Shown: in pieces, positions 8,890-17,708 of the stretch
Layout: each line of letters opens with the position of its first letter
Position numbering within the stretch: the first letter of the stretch is position 1
NCBI RefSeq assembly: GCF_000422365.1
Contig: NZ_AULQ01000002.1
Location: 1-64,000, forward strand
Direction of reading: 5' to 3'
DNA length: 64,000 nucleotides
Origin: Mesoflavibacter zeaxanthinifaciens DSM 18436
GTDB taxonomy: Bacteria > Bacteroidota > Bacteroidia > Flavobacteriales > Flavobacteriaceae
Translations under genes and position numbers: made by a program
The notes under the pieces: generated by a model
Told to the model about the DNA's origin: nothing
What the model saw: the letters and a program-made list of their open reading frames with translations, nothing else
The model's database searches: none

Positions 8890-9279
8890 ATGAACAAAAT
8901 ATTGGCATTAACATATTCGTTTCTGATTCTTATTCAAAGTTTCAATATTAACTTAGACGACATTTCTAAGATTAATGCCTTGATTGATCATGCTCAATTT
9001 CATAAAGAAATGTATGGCGATTCTTTTTTTGATTTTTTAGCTGAACATTATGGTGAAGCTAGAGATGATCATGAAAGCGACCATAAAGAACATAAAGATT
9101 TACCGTTTAAAGACAATCACCACATGTGCACACATATTAACTTGTCTTTTATAAGTCCTAATATTTCATTTAAAATAAGCAATGAAGTCTTCATTGAAAT
9201 CCCTTTCAACTTCTTCTATAAAGAATCCTTTACTTCTTTCGAAAAACCATCTGTTTTTCAACCACCAAAACACGCATAA
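8890..9279 (+). CDS. Small His-rich exported protein of the metal efflux operon
   Basis: This 129-residue protein has an N-terminal hydrophobic segment (about residues 4-20), likely an uncleaved or weak signal sequence. A strongly acidic and His-rich stretch follows at about residues 50-82, with repeated His-Glu/Asp-His patterns and 'DNHHMCTH', a plausible metal-binding site. The C-terminus ('FEKPSVFQPPKHA') is conserved-looking and ends in Pro and His. It has its own well-formed promoter and lies 66 bases before the RND pump gene, so it is probably the first gene of that operon. A periplasmic metal chaperone or sensor role is inferred from the histidines and the location. I do not recognise a named family. 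Confidence 0.7.
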   Translation: MNKILALTYSFLILIQSFNINLDDISKINALIDHAQFHKEMYGDSFFDFLAEHYGEARDDHESDHKEHKDLPFKDNHHMCTHINLSFISPNISFKISNEVFIEIPFNFFYKESFTSFEKPSVFQPPKHA

Positions 9280-9345
9280 TTCATTTTAAAATTCATCCTG
9301 TTTTTAATTATAGACAGGTACTTTTCAATTTTATCATTATGAATT

Positions 9346-12300
9346 ATGTTAGAAAAAATCATAAAATCAAGCTTAAATAATAAGCTAATTATTTTCCTTT
9401 TTACAGCATTTATTATTGGTTTCGGAATTTTCTCTTTAACCCAAATTCCTATTGGCGCTGTACCAGATATTACCAATAACCAAGTCCAAGTGATTACCAC
9501 ATCTCGCAACTTATCAACCCAAGATGTTGAGCAATTTATCACCTATCCTGTTGAGCTAGAAATGGCAAATTTACCAGGCGTAGAAGAGATCAGATCTGTC
9601 TCAAAATTTGGACTTTCGGTAGTCACCATTGTTTTTAAAGATGAAAAGGGCACATATCTACCAAGACAATTAATTGCAGAAAAAATCAAGTCAGCTTCTG
9701 AGAAAATTCCAGACGGTTTTGGCTCGCCAGAAATGGGACCAATTACCACTGGTTTGGGTGAAATATTCCAATACATTTTAGATGTAAAACCTGGTTACGA
9801 AGACCAATATTCCATTACCGATTTGCGCACCATCCAAGACTGGATTGTAAAACGACAACTCTCTGGTATTCCTGGTGTAGTAGAGGTTAATACTTGGGGC
9901 GGATATTTAAAGCAATACGAAGTTGCCATTAACACAAACAAGTTAAATGCTATGAATATTTCGGTGTCCGAGATTTACGATGCATTAGAAAAAAACAACA
10001 GTGTTGCTGGTGGTGGTTATATCGAAAAAACTGATGAAGCCTATTTTATTCGTGGCGAAGGCTTGGTTAAAAACCTTGAAGATATTGAGCAAATCGTAGT
10101 CAAAAATGAAGGCGCGCCAATTTATATTAAAGACGTTGCTAAAGTTGGTTTTGGAAGTGCCACGCGTTTTGGTGCTATTACCGGTAATGGCGAAGGCGAA
10201 AAAGTGCTTGGGCAAATTATGATGCTTAAAGATGGTAACTCTAAAGCCATTATTGATGCTGTAAAAGAACGCGTAAAAAGCATTGAAAAAAGTTTACCTG
10301 AAGGTGTTTACATCAACGGATTTTTAGAACGTAGTGAACTGATTGGGAAAACCACCTTTACCGTGTCCGAAAACCTAATTTTAGGATCACTCATTGTCAT
10401 ATTCGTTGTAGTGTTATTGCTTGGCAATTTGCGTTCAGGTTTGGTCGTTGCGTCTGTTATTCCGTTGAGTTTATTATTTGCCATTTCAATGATGAATATT
10501 TTTGGTGTAGATGCCAATCTAATGAGTCTTGGCGCGATAGATTTCGGAATTATTATTGATGGCGCAGTGATTATTGTCGAGTTTATTGCTTTTAGAATTA
10601 TTACGGAAAGTGAAAAACTAAAATCACTCACAAAAGAAGCAAAACAGTCAGAAATCGATCAAATTACATTAAAAAGTGCCTCAAAAATGATGAATTCTGC
10701 CATTTTTGGACAATTAATCATCTTAATTGTTTTCATTCCAATTTTATCATTAAGCGGTGTAGAAGGCAAAATGTTTAAGCCTATGGCATTAACATTCAGT
10801 TTTGCGTTAGTTGGTGCAATGTTACTTTGTCTCACTTATGTTCCAGTAGTATCATCATTGTTTTTGAAACCTAAAGCACCAAGCGAAAAAAATGTTTCCG
10901 TTAGGTTAATGAAAGTGCTTAACTCTTGGTACAGACCTACTATTAATTGGGCTTTACATCGTAAAAAAACAGTAGTAAGTATAGCCGGAATTCTACTCGC
11001 TATCAGCATCTTTTTATTTAGTAAAATGGGTGGTGAATTTGTACCAACTTTAGACGAAGGCGACTTCGTAATTCAACCTGTTTTAAAAACAGGAACATCA
11101 CTTGGAAAAACCATCGAAATCACGACTAAAATTGAGAATATTCTATTAGAAAATTTCCCGGAAGTTGACCAAGTTGTTAGTCGTATTGGTGCTGCCGAAG
11201 TCCCAACAGATCCAATGTCTATGGAAGAAAGCGATGTCATCATAAAACTAAAACCAAAAAACGAATGGGTAAGCGCGAAAAGTAAAGACGAACTAGCAGA
11301 TAAATTTAAAGAAGCATTAAGCATCATTCCTGGTATGGAAGTGGAATTTACACAACCTATCGAAATGCGTTTTAACGAGCTAATCACAGGTGTTAGAGCC
11401 GATGTGGCTATTAAAATATTTGGCGAAGATTTATCCATTTTAGCCAATAAAGCAGACGAAGTCAAAGAACTAATTAAAAATGTAGAAGGTGCTTCAGATA
11501 TAATAATTGAAAAAGTTGAAGGTTTACCTCAAATGAGTGTGTCTTTCAACCGAAGTAAAATTGCACGTTACGGACTTAATATTTCCGATGTTAATCAAGT
11601 AATTTCAATGGGATTTGCTGGCGGAACTGTTGGTCAAGTTTTTGAAGGCGAAAAGCGCTTTGATTTAGTGATGCGTTTAGACCAAAACAATAGAAAAAAC
11701 CTAGCCAGTCTTCAAAATTTATATGTCGATACACCAAGTGGAACAAAAATTCCGCTTAGCGAATTAGCAGAAATCACATACACCACTGGACCTGCAAAAA
11801 TTTCAAGAGACGACACCAAACGTCGTATAGTCGTTGGGATTAATGTACGTAACCGCGATTTGCAATCGGTAGTAGATGATGTCAGATCCATTCTAGACCA
11901 GCAACTAAAATTACCTGTTGGTTATAATGTAACTTATGGTGGACAATTTGAAAATTTACAAAGTGCCAAAGCACGTTTAATGATTGCGGTACCAATTGCT
12001 TTAGCCTTAATTTTTTTACTGCTGTATTTTGCATTTAGCTCAGTAAAAGAAGCCTTATTAATATACTCTGCTATTCCATTATCTGCTGTTGGTGGCGTAT
12101 TGCTTTTATGGTTACGCGATTTACCGTTTAGTATCTCGGCAGGTGTTGGTTTTATTGCACTTTTTGGTATTGCCGTACTTAACGGTATTGTACTTATAGA
12201 GCATTTTAAAGAACTAAAAGAACACGGTATGGATGATATTGAAGAACGCATAAAACGTGGTACTTCAGAGCGTTTGCGACCTGTTTTACTAACCGCAGCA

Positions 12301-13665
12301 GCAGCAGCTTTAGGATTTTTACCTATGGCGGTTTCGACCAATGCTGGTGCCGAAGTGCAGCGTCCGTTAGCAACGGTAGTGGTTGGTGGACTAGTCTCTG
12401 CAACCGTATTAACCCTAATCGTGTTACCTGTTTTATACGCTTGGTTTGAAACTAAAAAAGACATAAAAATGAATAAAACAGCAATCGTTAGCATAATTGG
12501 TTTCTTTTTTATGATGAATGCTAACGCACAAAATCCATTAACTATTGAAGAAACTTTGGATTTAGCAATAGATAACAATGCCAGCTTAAAAGCGTCGAGT
12601 CTTAAGGTAGACGAAAGTAATGCTTTAATAGGAAGCGCATTTAGTTTTGATAAAACGTCTATTTATTACAGTTATGACGAAAATAATTTAGCCATAAACA
12701 ATCAACCATTAAAGGTGTTTGGTATTGCTCAAGATTTTAAATTTCCAACGGTATATTTTGCGGAAAAGAAAACGAATAAAGCAAAAGCTAGTTTAGAAGA
12801 AACACATTACAATCTTCGATTTCTGCAATTACAGCAAGCGATTTACGCCAACTATTATCAGTTGAGTTATGCTAAAAACAAGGCAAAAACTTACAAATAT
12901 TTAGATAGTCTGTATCAAGATTTTGCCAGTAAATCAAAACGCCGTTTTGAACTTGGCGAAACCAATTATTTAGAAATGATTACCGCTAAATCCAAACAAA
13001 AACAGTTAGAAACCTTATACAAACAAGCACTTAAAGAAGTTGAATTTTCTAAAGAGCAATTAAAAAGTGTTGTGCAAGTTGATAGTTTAGATATAGTAGA
13101 CCAACCGCTTGAACAGTTACAAATTGAAACTATTTCAACACAAAACAATGTTGGTTTTCAATACTTTGAACAAGCTAAAAACTATCAAAACGCCATCTAT
13201 CAACAGGAAAAACAAAACCTGTTACCAGACATTAGTGTAGAGTATTTTCAAGGTACAAATGACCAATTAAATACCAATTTAAAAGGGTATCAATTCGGGT
13301 TAAAAATTCCGTTGTTGTTTTCTGGCAATGCTTCAAAGATAAAAGCTTCAAAAATTGCTAAAGACATTATTACAGAGCAACAGCAAGATTACAAAACCAA
13401 ATTAAATACTAAATACAATGCGCTTTTGGCGACTTTAGCGCAATATGAAGAAGCTGTAAACTACTATAATAATGAAGGTGAAGAGCTGAAAAATCAAATT
13501 ATAAAAACCGCAAACCGTACCTTTAAAGAAGGTGAAATTGACTTTTTTCAATACATACAAAGTCTTGAAACCGCTAGCGAAATTGAATTATCGTACCTAG
13601 AAAATTTAAACGCTTACAATCAAACCGTAATACAAATTAACCACCTTACTCTAAATATTTTTTAA
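9346..13665 (+). CDS. CzcA/CusA-type heavy-metal RND efflux pump fused in frame to a TolC-like outer-membrane factor
   Basis: This 1439-residue frame holds two proteins. Residues 1 to about 1040 are a complete proton-driven HME-RND pump. Transmembrane segment 4 carries Asp399, Asp405 and Glu412 in 'DFGIIIDGAVIIVE', the pattern of CzcA-type pumps for divalent metals rather than the single Asp-Ala-Ala pattern of copper/silver CusA. From Met1042 a signal-peptide-like stretch ('MNKTAIVSIIGFFFMMNANAQ') leads into about 400 residues of TolC/CzcC-like coiled coil ('LTIEETLDLAIDNN', 'ANYYQLSYA', 'RFELGETNYLEMITA', ending 'LTLNIF'). No stop codon separates the two parts. With the adaptor at 13759 this would form a complete tripartite efflux complex. 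I recall similar long fusions in other Flavobacteriaceae. Zn/Co/Cd/Ni is likelier than Cu, but the metal is inferred. Confidence 0.93.
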   Translation: MLEKIIKSSLNNKLIIFLFTAFIIGFGIFSLTQIPIGAVPDITNNQVQVITTSRNLSTQDVEQFITYPVELEMANLPGVEEIRSVSKFGLSVVTIVFKDEKGTYLPRQLIAEKIKSASEKIPDGFGSPEMGPITTGLGEIFQYILDVKPGYEDQYSITDLRTIQDWIVKRQLSGIPGVVEVNTWGGYLKQYEVAINTNKLNAMNISVSEIYDALEKNNSVAGGGYIEKTDEAYFIRGEGLVKNLEDIEQIVVKNEGAPIYIKDVAKVGFGSATRFGAITGNGEGEKVLGQIMMLKDGNSKAIIDAVKERVKSIEKSLPEGVYINGFLERSELIGKTTFTVSENLILGSLIVIFVVVLLLGNLRSGLVVASVIPLSLLFAISMMNIFGVDANLMSLGAIDFGIIIDGAVIIVEFIAFRIITESEKLKSLTKEAKQSEIDQITLKSASKMMNSAIFGQLIILIVFIPILSLSGVEGKMFKPMALTFSFALVGAMLLCLTYVPVVSSLFLKPKAPSEKNVSVRLMKVLNSWYRPTINWALHRKKTVVSIAGILLAISIFLFSKMGGEFVPTLDEGDFVIQPVLKTGTSLGKTIEITTKIENILLENFPEVDQVVSRIGAAEVPTDPMSMEESDVIIKLKPKNEWVSAKSKDELADKFKEALSIIPGMEVEFTQPIEMRFNELITGVRADVAIKIFGEDLSILANKADEVKELIKNVEGASDIIIEKVEGLPQMSVSFNRSKIARYGLNISDVNQVISMGFAGGTVGQVFEGEKRFDLVMRLDQNNRKNLASLQNLYVDTPSGTKIPLSELAEITYTTGPAKISRDDTKRRIVVGINVRNRDLQSVVDDVRSILDQQLKLPVGYNVTYGGQFENLQSAKARLMIAVPIALALIFLLLYFAFSSVKEALLIYSAIPLSAVGGVLLLWLRDLPFSISAGVGFIALFGIAVLNGIVLIEHFKELKEHGMDDIEERIKRGTSERLRPVLLTAAAAALGFLPMAVSTNAGAEVQRPLATVVVGGLVSATVLTLIVLPVLYAWFETKKDIKMNKTAIVSIIGFFFMMNANAQNPLTIEETLDLAIDNNASLKASSLKVDESNALIGSAFSFDKTSIYYSYDENNLAINNQPLKVFGIAQDFKFPTVYFAEKKTNKAKASLEETHYNLRFLQLQQAIYANYYQLSYAKNKAKTYKYLDSLYQDFASKSKRRFELGETNYLEMITAKSKQKQLETLYKQALKEVEFSKEQLKSVVQVDSLDIVDQPLEQLQIETISTQNNVGFQYFEQAKNYQNAIYQQEKQNLLPDISVEYFQGTNDQLNTNLKGYQFGLKIPLLFSGNASKIKASKIAKDIITEQQQDYKTKLNTKYNALLATLAQYEEAVNYYNNEGEELKNQIIKTANRTFKEGEIDFFQYIQSLETASEIELSYLENLNAYNQTVIQINHLTLNIF

Positions 13666-13728
13666 CATGAAAGCCCATAATGGGCATTTGGCAAATAAAG
13701 ACCAACAACTTTAGAAAAGTAAATAACC

Positions 13729-13741
13729 GAACCAATGGTTC
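13729..13741. other. Small hairpin between pump and adaptor genes
   Basis: GAACC-AAT-GGTTC lies 17 bases upstream of the chosen adaptor start, and GCCC-ATAAT-GGGC lies at 13673-13685. Neither is followed by a T-run, so they look like intercistronic RNA structures rather than terminators. Confidence 0.3.
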
Positions 13742-13758
13742 TTGAAAATTTTAAATCT

Positions 13759-14907
13759 ATGAAACATATATACATACTTCTTTTTTCGCTTTTATTTTTA
13801 ACCTGCGGAAATAAAGAAAACAACTCAGAAACAGTCGAAAACACAGCAACAAAAAACAATATTATAACCGTAACTAAAGCTCAATTTAAAAGCGAGCAAA
13901 TGGTTTTAGATACGTTGAAAACACTTGATTTTTCAGCAGGAATTGCCGTTACCGGAATGATAGACGTGCCACCAAAAAACAAATCGAGTATCACGACATT
14001 TATTGGCGGATATATTACAAACACACCACTATTAGTTGGTGACGAAGTTAAAAAAGGACAACTTTTAGTGAGCTTAAAAAATCCTGAGTATGTTGAAATT
14101 CAGCAAAACTATTTAGAAATCGCAGAGCAACTTAATTATTTGAAAGCTGAATTTAACAGACAAAAAACGTTGTTTGATGAAAAAATAACTTCAGAAAAAA
14201 ACTACCTAAAAGCACAAAGCACTTACAAAAGTAGTTTGGCTACTTACAACGGACTAAAGAAAAAATTACAAATGATGAATATTAGTCCAGCTGCTGTAGA
14301 ACAAGGAAACATTACCTCAACCATTAGTTTATATGCACCAATTAATGGAAACGTCACTAAAGTAAATGTAAGTAATGGCGCTTATGTTGCGCCAAACGAT
14401 GTGATATTAGAAATTGTAGATATTGACCATATTCATTTGGAATTATCAGTCTTTGAAAAAGACATTATGCACATTAAAAAAGGTCAAAAAATACTCTTTA
14501 AAATTCCTGAAGCTTCAGAAAAAACTTTTGAAGCAGACGTGCATTTAGTTGGCACTACCATTGATGAAACTACAAGACGTGTTAAAGTTCACGGACACGT
14601 AGATAAAGACTTAGCCAATTTTATTGTTGGTATGTTTGTAGAAGCTAACATTATTACAGACAGTAAAAAAGGTCTTGGCTTACCAAACGAAGCTATTGTA
14701 AGTGAAGACAAAAACAATTATGTGCTTGTTTTAGATGAAACAACTACTGATGGCTATCAATTTAAAAAGCTAAAAGTAAACATAGGTCAAGAAGACGAAA
14801 ATGCTACAGAAATTTTAAATCCTGAAGCATTACAAAACAAACAAATATTAGTTAAAGGTATAGGAATGTTACTAGAAGAAGGTGGCAAAGGTGGACATAG
14901 TCATTAA
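13759..14907 (+). CDS. Periplasmic adaptor (membrane fusion) lipoprotein of the metal efflux pump
   Basis: This 382-residue adaptor links the inner-membrane RND pump to the outer-membrane channel. I start it at the ATG at 13759 rather than 13735 because this places a clean type II signal peptide (MKHIYILLFSLLFLTCGNKE, lipobox Cys16) at the N-terminus. The order is typical of the HlyD/CusB/CzcB family: beta-barrel entry, lipoyl half ('GGYITNTPLLVGDEVKKGQLLVSL'), an alpha-hairpin rich in Lys/Glu, the second lipoyl half ('LYAPINGNVTKVNVSNGAYV') and a C-terminal beta-barrel ('RRVKVHGHV'). The C-terminus ends in Gly and His ('GGKGGHSH'), a plausible metal-binding tail. It is the last gene of the operon, before a strong terminator. 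Confidence 0.92.
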   Translation: MKHIYILLFSLLFLTCGNKENNSETVENTATKNNIITVTKAQFKSEQMVLDTLKTLDFSAGIAVTGMIDVPPKNKSSITTFIGGYITNTPLLVGDEVKKGQLLVSLKNPEYVEIQQNYLEIAEQLNYLKAEFNRQKTLFDEKITSEKNYLKAQSTYKSSLATYNGLKKKLQMMNISPAAVEQGNITSTISLYAPINGNVTKVNVSNGAYVAPNDVILEIVDIDHIHLELSVFEKDIMHIKKGQKILFKIPEASEKTFEADVHLVGTTIDETTRRVKVHGHVDKDLANFIVGMFVEANIITDSKKGLGLPNEAIVSEDKNNYVLVLDETTTDGYQFKKLKVNIGQEDENATEILNPEALQNKQILVKGIGMLLEEGGKGGHSH

Positions 14908-14910
14908 ACT

Positions 14911-14950
14911 AAAACGCCCAAAACATAAAGTTTTGGGCGAATTTTATTTA
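14911..14950. terminator. Bidirectional terminator between adaptor and glyS
   Basis: A perfect 10-bp stem (CGCCCAAAAC / GTTTTGGGCG) with a 5-base loop is followed by AATTTTATTT on the plus strand and preceded by an A-rich run. It lies between convergent genes. Confidence 0.85.
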
Positions 14951-14974
14951 TAAATTTCTGTTTTTACAGGAATT

Positions 14975-16519
14975 TTACATCTTCATTAACCATTCTTTTA
15001 CATCAACTTCTTTTTTAATGATGTCGCGTAATTCTTCAACTTTAACACGTTTTTGCTCCATAGTATCTCTATGACGTATCGTTACAGTGTTATCTTCTAG
15101 ACTTTCGCCATCTACAGTGATACAAAATGGCGTACCTGCTGCATCTTGACGACGGTAACGTCTACCAACTGCATCTTTCTCGTCATAGGTAACGTTAAAG
15201 TCCCATTTTAAATCGTCTACAATATCTTTTGCCATTTTAGTTAAACCTTCGTCTTTTTTAACTAATGGTAAAATTGCTGCTTTTGTTGGTGCTAAAACTG
15301 CTGGTAATTTTAAAACGGTTCTTTCGCTTCCGTCCTCTAAAGTTTCATCTTGTAAACTGTTAGAAAACACTGCTAAAAACATACGATCTAAACCAATTGA
15401 GGTTTCTAAAACATAAGGCGTATAACTTGTATTGTCTTCGTTATCAAAATACTGAAGTTTTTTACCAGAATACTCTTCGTGTTGTTTTAAATCGAAATCT
15501 GTACGAGAATGAATTCCTTCTAATTCTTTAAATCCGAATGGGAATTTAAACTCGATATCTGTAGCTGCATCTGCATAATGTGCTAATTTTTCGTGATCAT
15601 GGAAACGGTAATTATCTTCGCCTAAACCAAGCGATTTATGCCATTTAAGACGTGTTTCTTTCCAGTAATCAAACCATTCTTTTTGTGTTCCTGGTTTGAT
15701 AAAGTATTGCATTTCCATTTGTTCAAACTCGCGCATTCTAAAGATAAATTGCCTTGCAACAATTTCGTTTCTAAAAGCTTTTCCTGTTTGAGCAATACCA
15801 AAAGGAATTTTCATACGTCCTGTTTTTTGAACGTTTAGGAAGTTTACAAAAATACCTTGTGCTGTTTCTGGACGTAAGTATAAATCCATTGCGCTGTCTG
15901 CACTTGCACCTAATTTGGTACCAAACATTAAGTTGAATTGCTTAACGTCTGTCCAGTTTTTACTTCCGCTTAATGGACAAGCAATTTCTAATTCTTCAAT
16001 TAAGGCTTTTACGTCTACTAAATCTTCATTTTCTAAAGATTTACCTAGACGTTTTAGGATGGTATCAATTTTTTCTTGATAGCCTAAAACACGACCGTTT
16101 GTGCTTAAAAATTCTTCTTTATTAAAAGCATCGCCAAAACGTTTTTCGGCTTTTTTAACTTCTTTATCAATTTTAGCTTCGATTTTTAAGCAATAATCTT
16201 CAACTAAAACATCTGCACGGTAACGTTTTTTTGAGTCTTTATTATCAATTAACGGATCGTTAAAAGCATCTACGTGTCCAGACGCTTTCCAAGTGGTTGG
16301 GTGCATAAAAATTGCAGCGTCTAATCCTACAATATTATCGTGCATTTGCACCATTGCGCGCCACCAATAGTCGCGTATGTTTTTCTTTAATTCTACACCG
16401 TTTTGTGCGTAGTCGTAAACTGCGCTTAGTCCATCGTAAATTTCGCTACTTTGGAATACGTAACCATACTCTTTTGCGTGAGAGATTACTTTTTTAAATT
16501 GATCGTCGTTGTTTGCCAT
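14975..16519 (-). CDS. glyS: Glycine--tRNA ligase (alpha2 type)
   Basis: This 514-residue class II aminoacyl-tRNA synthetase charges tRNA-Gly with glycine using ATP. It is the single-chain dimeric form. Visible class II motifs are motif 2 ('FRNEIVARQFIFRMREFEQMEMQYF' region) and motif 3 ('ETSIGLDRMFLAVFS'), with the typical 'LRPETAQGIF' and 'HYADAATDIEF' blocks between. The C-terminal anticodon-binding domain begins near 'LPAVLAPTKAAILPLVKKDEG' and ends with 'VTIRHRDTMEQKRV'. Length fits the family (about 510). A near-consensus promoter lies just upstream, with its -7 box ending only 7 bases before the ATG, so the transcript should have a very short leader or none. It is monocistronic. Confidence 0.97.
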   Translation of the reverse strand: MANNDDQFKKVISHAKEYGYVFQSSEIYDGLSAVYDYAQNGVELKKNIRDYWWRAMVQMHDNIVGLDAAIFMHPTTWKASGHVDAFNDPLIDNKDSKKRYRADVLVEDYCLKIEAKIDKEVKKAEKRFGDAFNKEEFLSTNGRVLGYQEKIDTILKRLGKSLENEDLVDVKALIEELEIACPLSGSKNWTDVKQFNLMFGTKLGASADSAMDLYLRPETAQGIFVNFLNVQKTGRMKIPFGIAQTGKAFRNEIVARQFIFRMREFEQMEMQYFIKPGTQKEWFDYWKETRLKWHKSLGLGEDNYRFHDHEKLAHYADAATDIEFKFPFGFKELEGIHSRTDFDLKQHEEYSGKKLQYFDNEDNTSYTPYVLETSIGLDRMFLAVFSNSLQDETLEDGSERTVLKLPAVLAPTKAAILPLVKKDEGLTKMAKDIVDDLKWDFNVTYDEKDAVGRRYRRQDAAGTPFCITVDGESLEDNTVTIRHRDTMEQKRVKVEELRDIIKKEVDVKEWLMKM

Positions 16520-16526
16520 AATACAG

Positions 16527-16556
16527 CAAAGATAAACGTTTATAAAAAGTTTACAA
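16527..16556 (-). promoter_or_regulatory. Promoter of glyS
   Basis: On the minus strand TTG (16556-16554), 19 bases, then TATCTTTG (16534-16527) match the Bacteroidota consensus exactly. The ATG follows after 7 bases. Confidence 0.7.
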
Positions 16557-16598
16557 TATAATTTTTGGCTGATTTAAGCCTAATAATTAAGAAGAAAA

Positions 16599-17504
16599 TT
16601 AGTCTAACAATATTGAAGTACTAGCTAAACGGTTGTCTTGGTTAAAAACGTTTACAAAATAAACACCTTGTTTAAAAGGTTCATCTTTATCAGCATCTAT
16701 AAAAGTTGAAACTGCTAAATCTTTATTGTTAAAATTAACATCTAGTTTTTTACTGTAAATTAAGGTTTGTTTACCAAACTTAGCTTCGTCTTTGTTTGAC
16801 ACCACATTATTATTTGGATTAACTATTTGTATATAAATATCTTTTTTACCCTTAGTAATTAAATCATTTTTTGGTATTACAAATTCGACTAAAAGTTTGT
16901 TTGTTCTTTTTGCTTTATCTGTTGTTACAACCTTATTTTTACTAACACGTTTTACTGCTTTTGCATCTAACATGGTAATTTGCATTTGACTTGCCTTAAC
17001 AATGTGTTTATTTAAGGTTTCATTACGTTTTTTAAGCTTTACATTTGTTTCTTTTAATGTATTGGCTTTAACTTTTATACTGCTTAATTGTTGTTTAGAT
17101 TGAGTAACTTCTGTTTGTAAAGTTTTATTTTGAGTCTCTAAACTATTAACTAAGTTAAGAATACGCGCCTTTTCTTCCTTAAGTAATTGTACTTTGGACT
17201 TATAATGAGTTAATAAATTGGCTGTGACTTTTAGTGTTTTTATAGAGTCTAACGCTTGTTCTAGTTTTAGCTTAGAAGCTTCTAATTGTAAACTTAATTC
17301 TTCATTCTCAATATCTAAAGTATCAAATCTAGATATCATCTCTGACAACTCATTTTGAATTAAGCTTTTTTCTTGAGCTAAGTATGCATTATACTCTTCT
17401 AACTTATTTTGATTTTGAAATGTAAATACTCCTAAAACGGATAACGCTATTATCAATGAACCAATAATTAACTTGTAGTTATATGTTTGAGGGAAAACTA
17501 TCAT
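16599..17504 (-). CDS. Membrane-anchored coiled-coil protein, function unknown
   Basis: This 301-residue protein has one N-terminal transmembrane segment (about residues 12-30). A long Lys/Glu/Leu/Asn coiled coil follows (about 33-175), then a compact beta-rich C-terminal domain (about 200-301; 'LVEFVIPKNDLITKGKKDIYIQIVNP', 'GVYFVNVFNQD'). I chose the ATG at 17504. A longer frame exists to 17549, but that extra stretch contains an A/T-run and a promoter-like TTTACTTTGC, so it is probably not translated. Similar coiled-coil proteins in Flavobacteriaceae are sometimes labelled ParA-like in databases, but no ATPase motif is present here. A scaffold or sensor role is possible but unsupported. It is monocistronic, between glyS and comF. 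Confidence 0.75.
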   Translation of the reverse strand: MIVFPQTYNYKLIIGSLIIALSVLGVFTFQNQNKLEEYNAYLAQEKSLIQNELSEMISRFDTLDIENEELSLQLEASKLKLEQALDSIKTLKVTANLLTHYKSKVQLLKEEKARILNLVNSLETQNKTLQTEVTQSKQQLSSIKVKANTLKETNVKLKKRNETLNKHIVKASQMQITMLDAKAVKRVSKNKVVTTDKAKRTNKLLVEFVIPKNDLITKGKKDIYIQIVNPNNNVVSNKDEAKFGKQTLIYSKKLDVNFNNKDLAVSTFIDADKDEPFKQGVYFVNVFNQDNRLASTSILLD

Positions 17505-17708
17505 TGTTAATTTTTTTTTTGCAAAGTAAACAAGAAGAATAAAGACCATCAATAATTATCGATAAAACGAAAAAATAATTGATTAACTATGTTAATTGAT
17601 TATCAAATTATAATTATTAAAACCTAAATTTAGAAATATGTTTAATCATAGGTTTTTAATATTAAACATTTATTCATTATTTTCATTGAAGAATAAAATG
17701 AATATTCG

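Noticed and set aside
11934-12578. Open 214-codon frame on the minus strand inside the RND pump gene
   Set aside because: It is antisense to a well-conserved transmembrane domain and junction of the pump. The product has no recognisable domain or signal, and no promoter was seen.
13673-13685. GCCC-ATAAT-GGGC hairpin after the RND-TolC gene as a terminator
   Set aside because: There is no T-run behind it and the adaptor gene must be co-expressed. It is more likely incidental or an RNA-stability element.
13735-13758. Adaptor protein start at 13735
   Set aside because: It would place eight residues before a perfect lipoprotein signal peptide. The ATG at 13759 is better.
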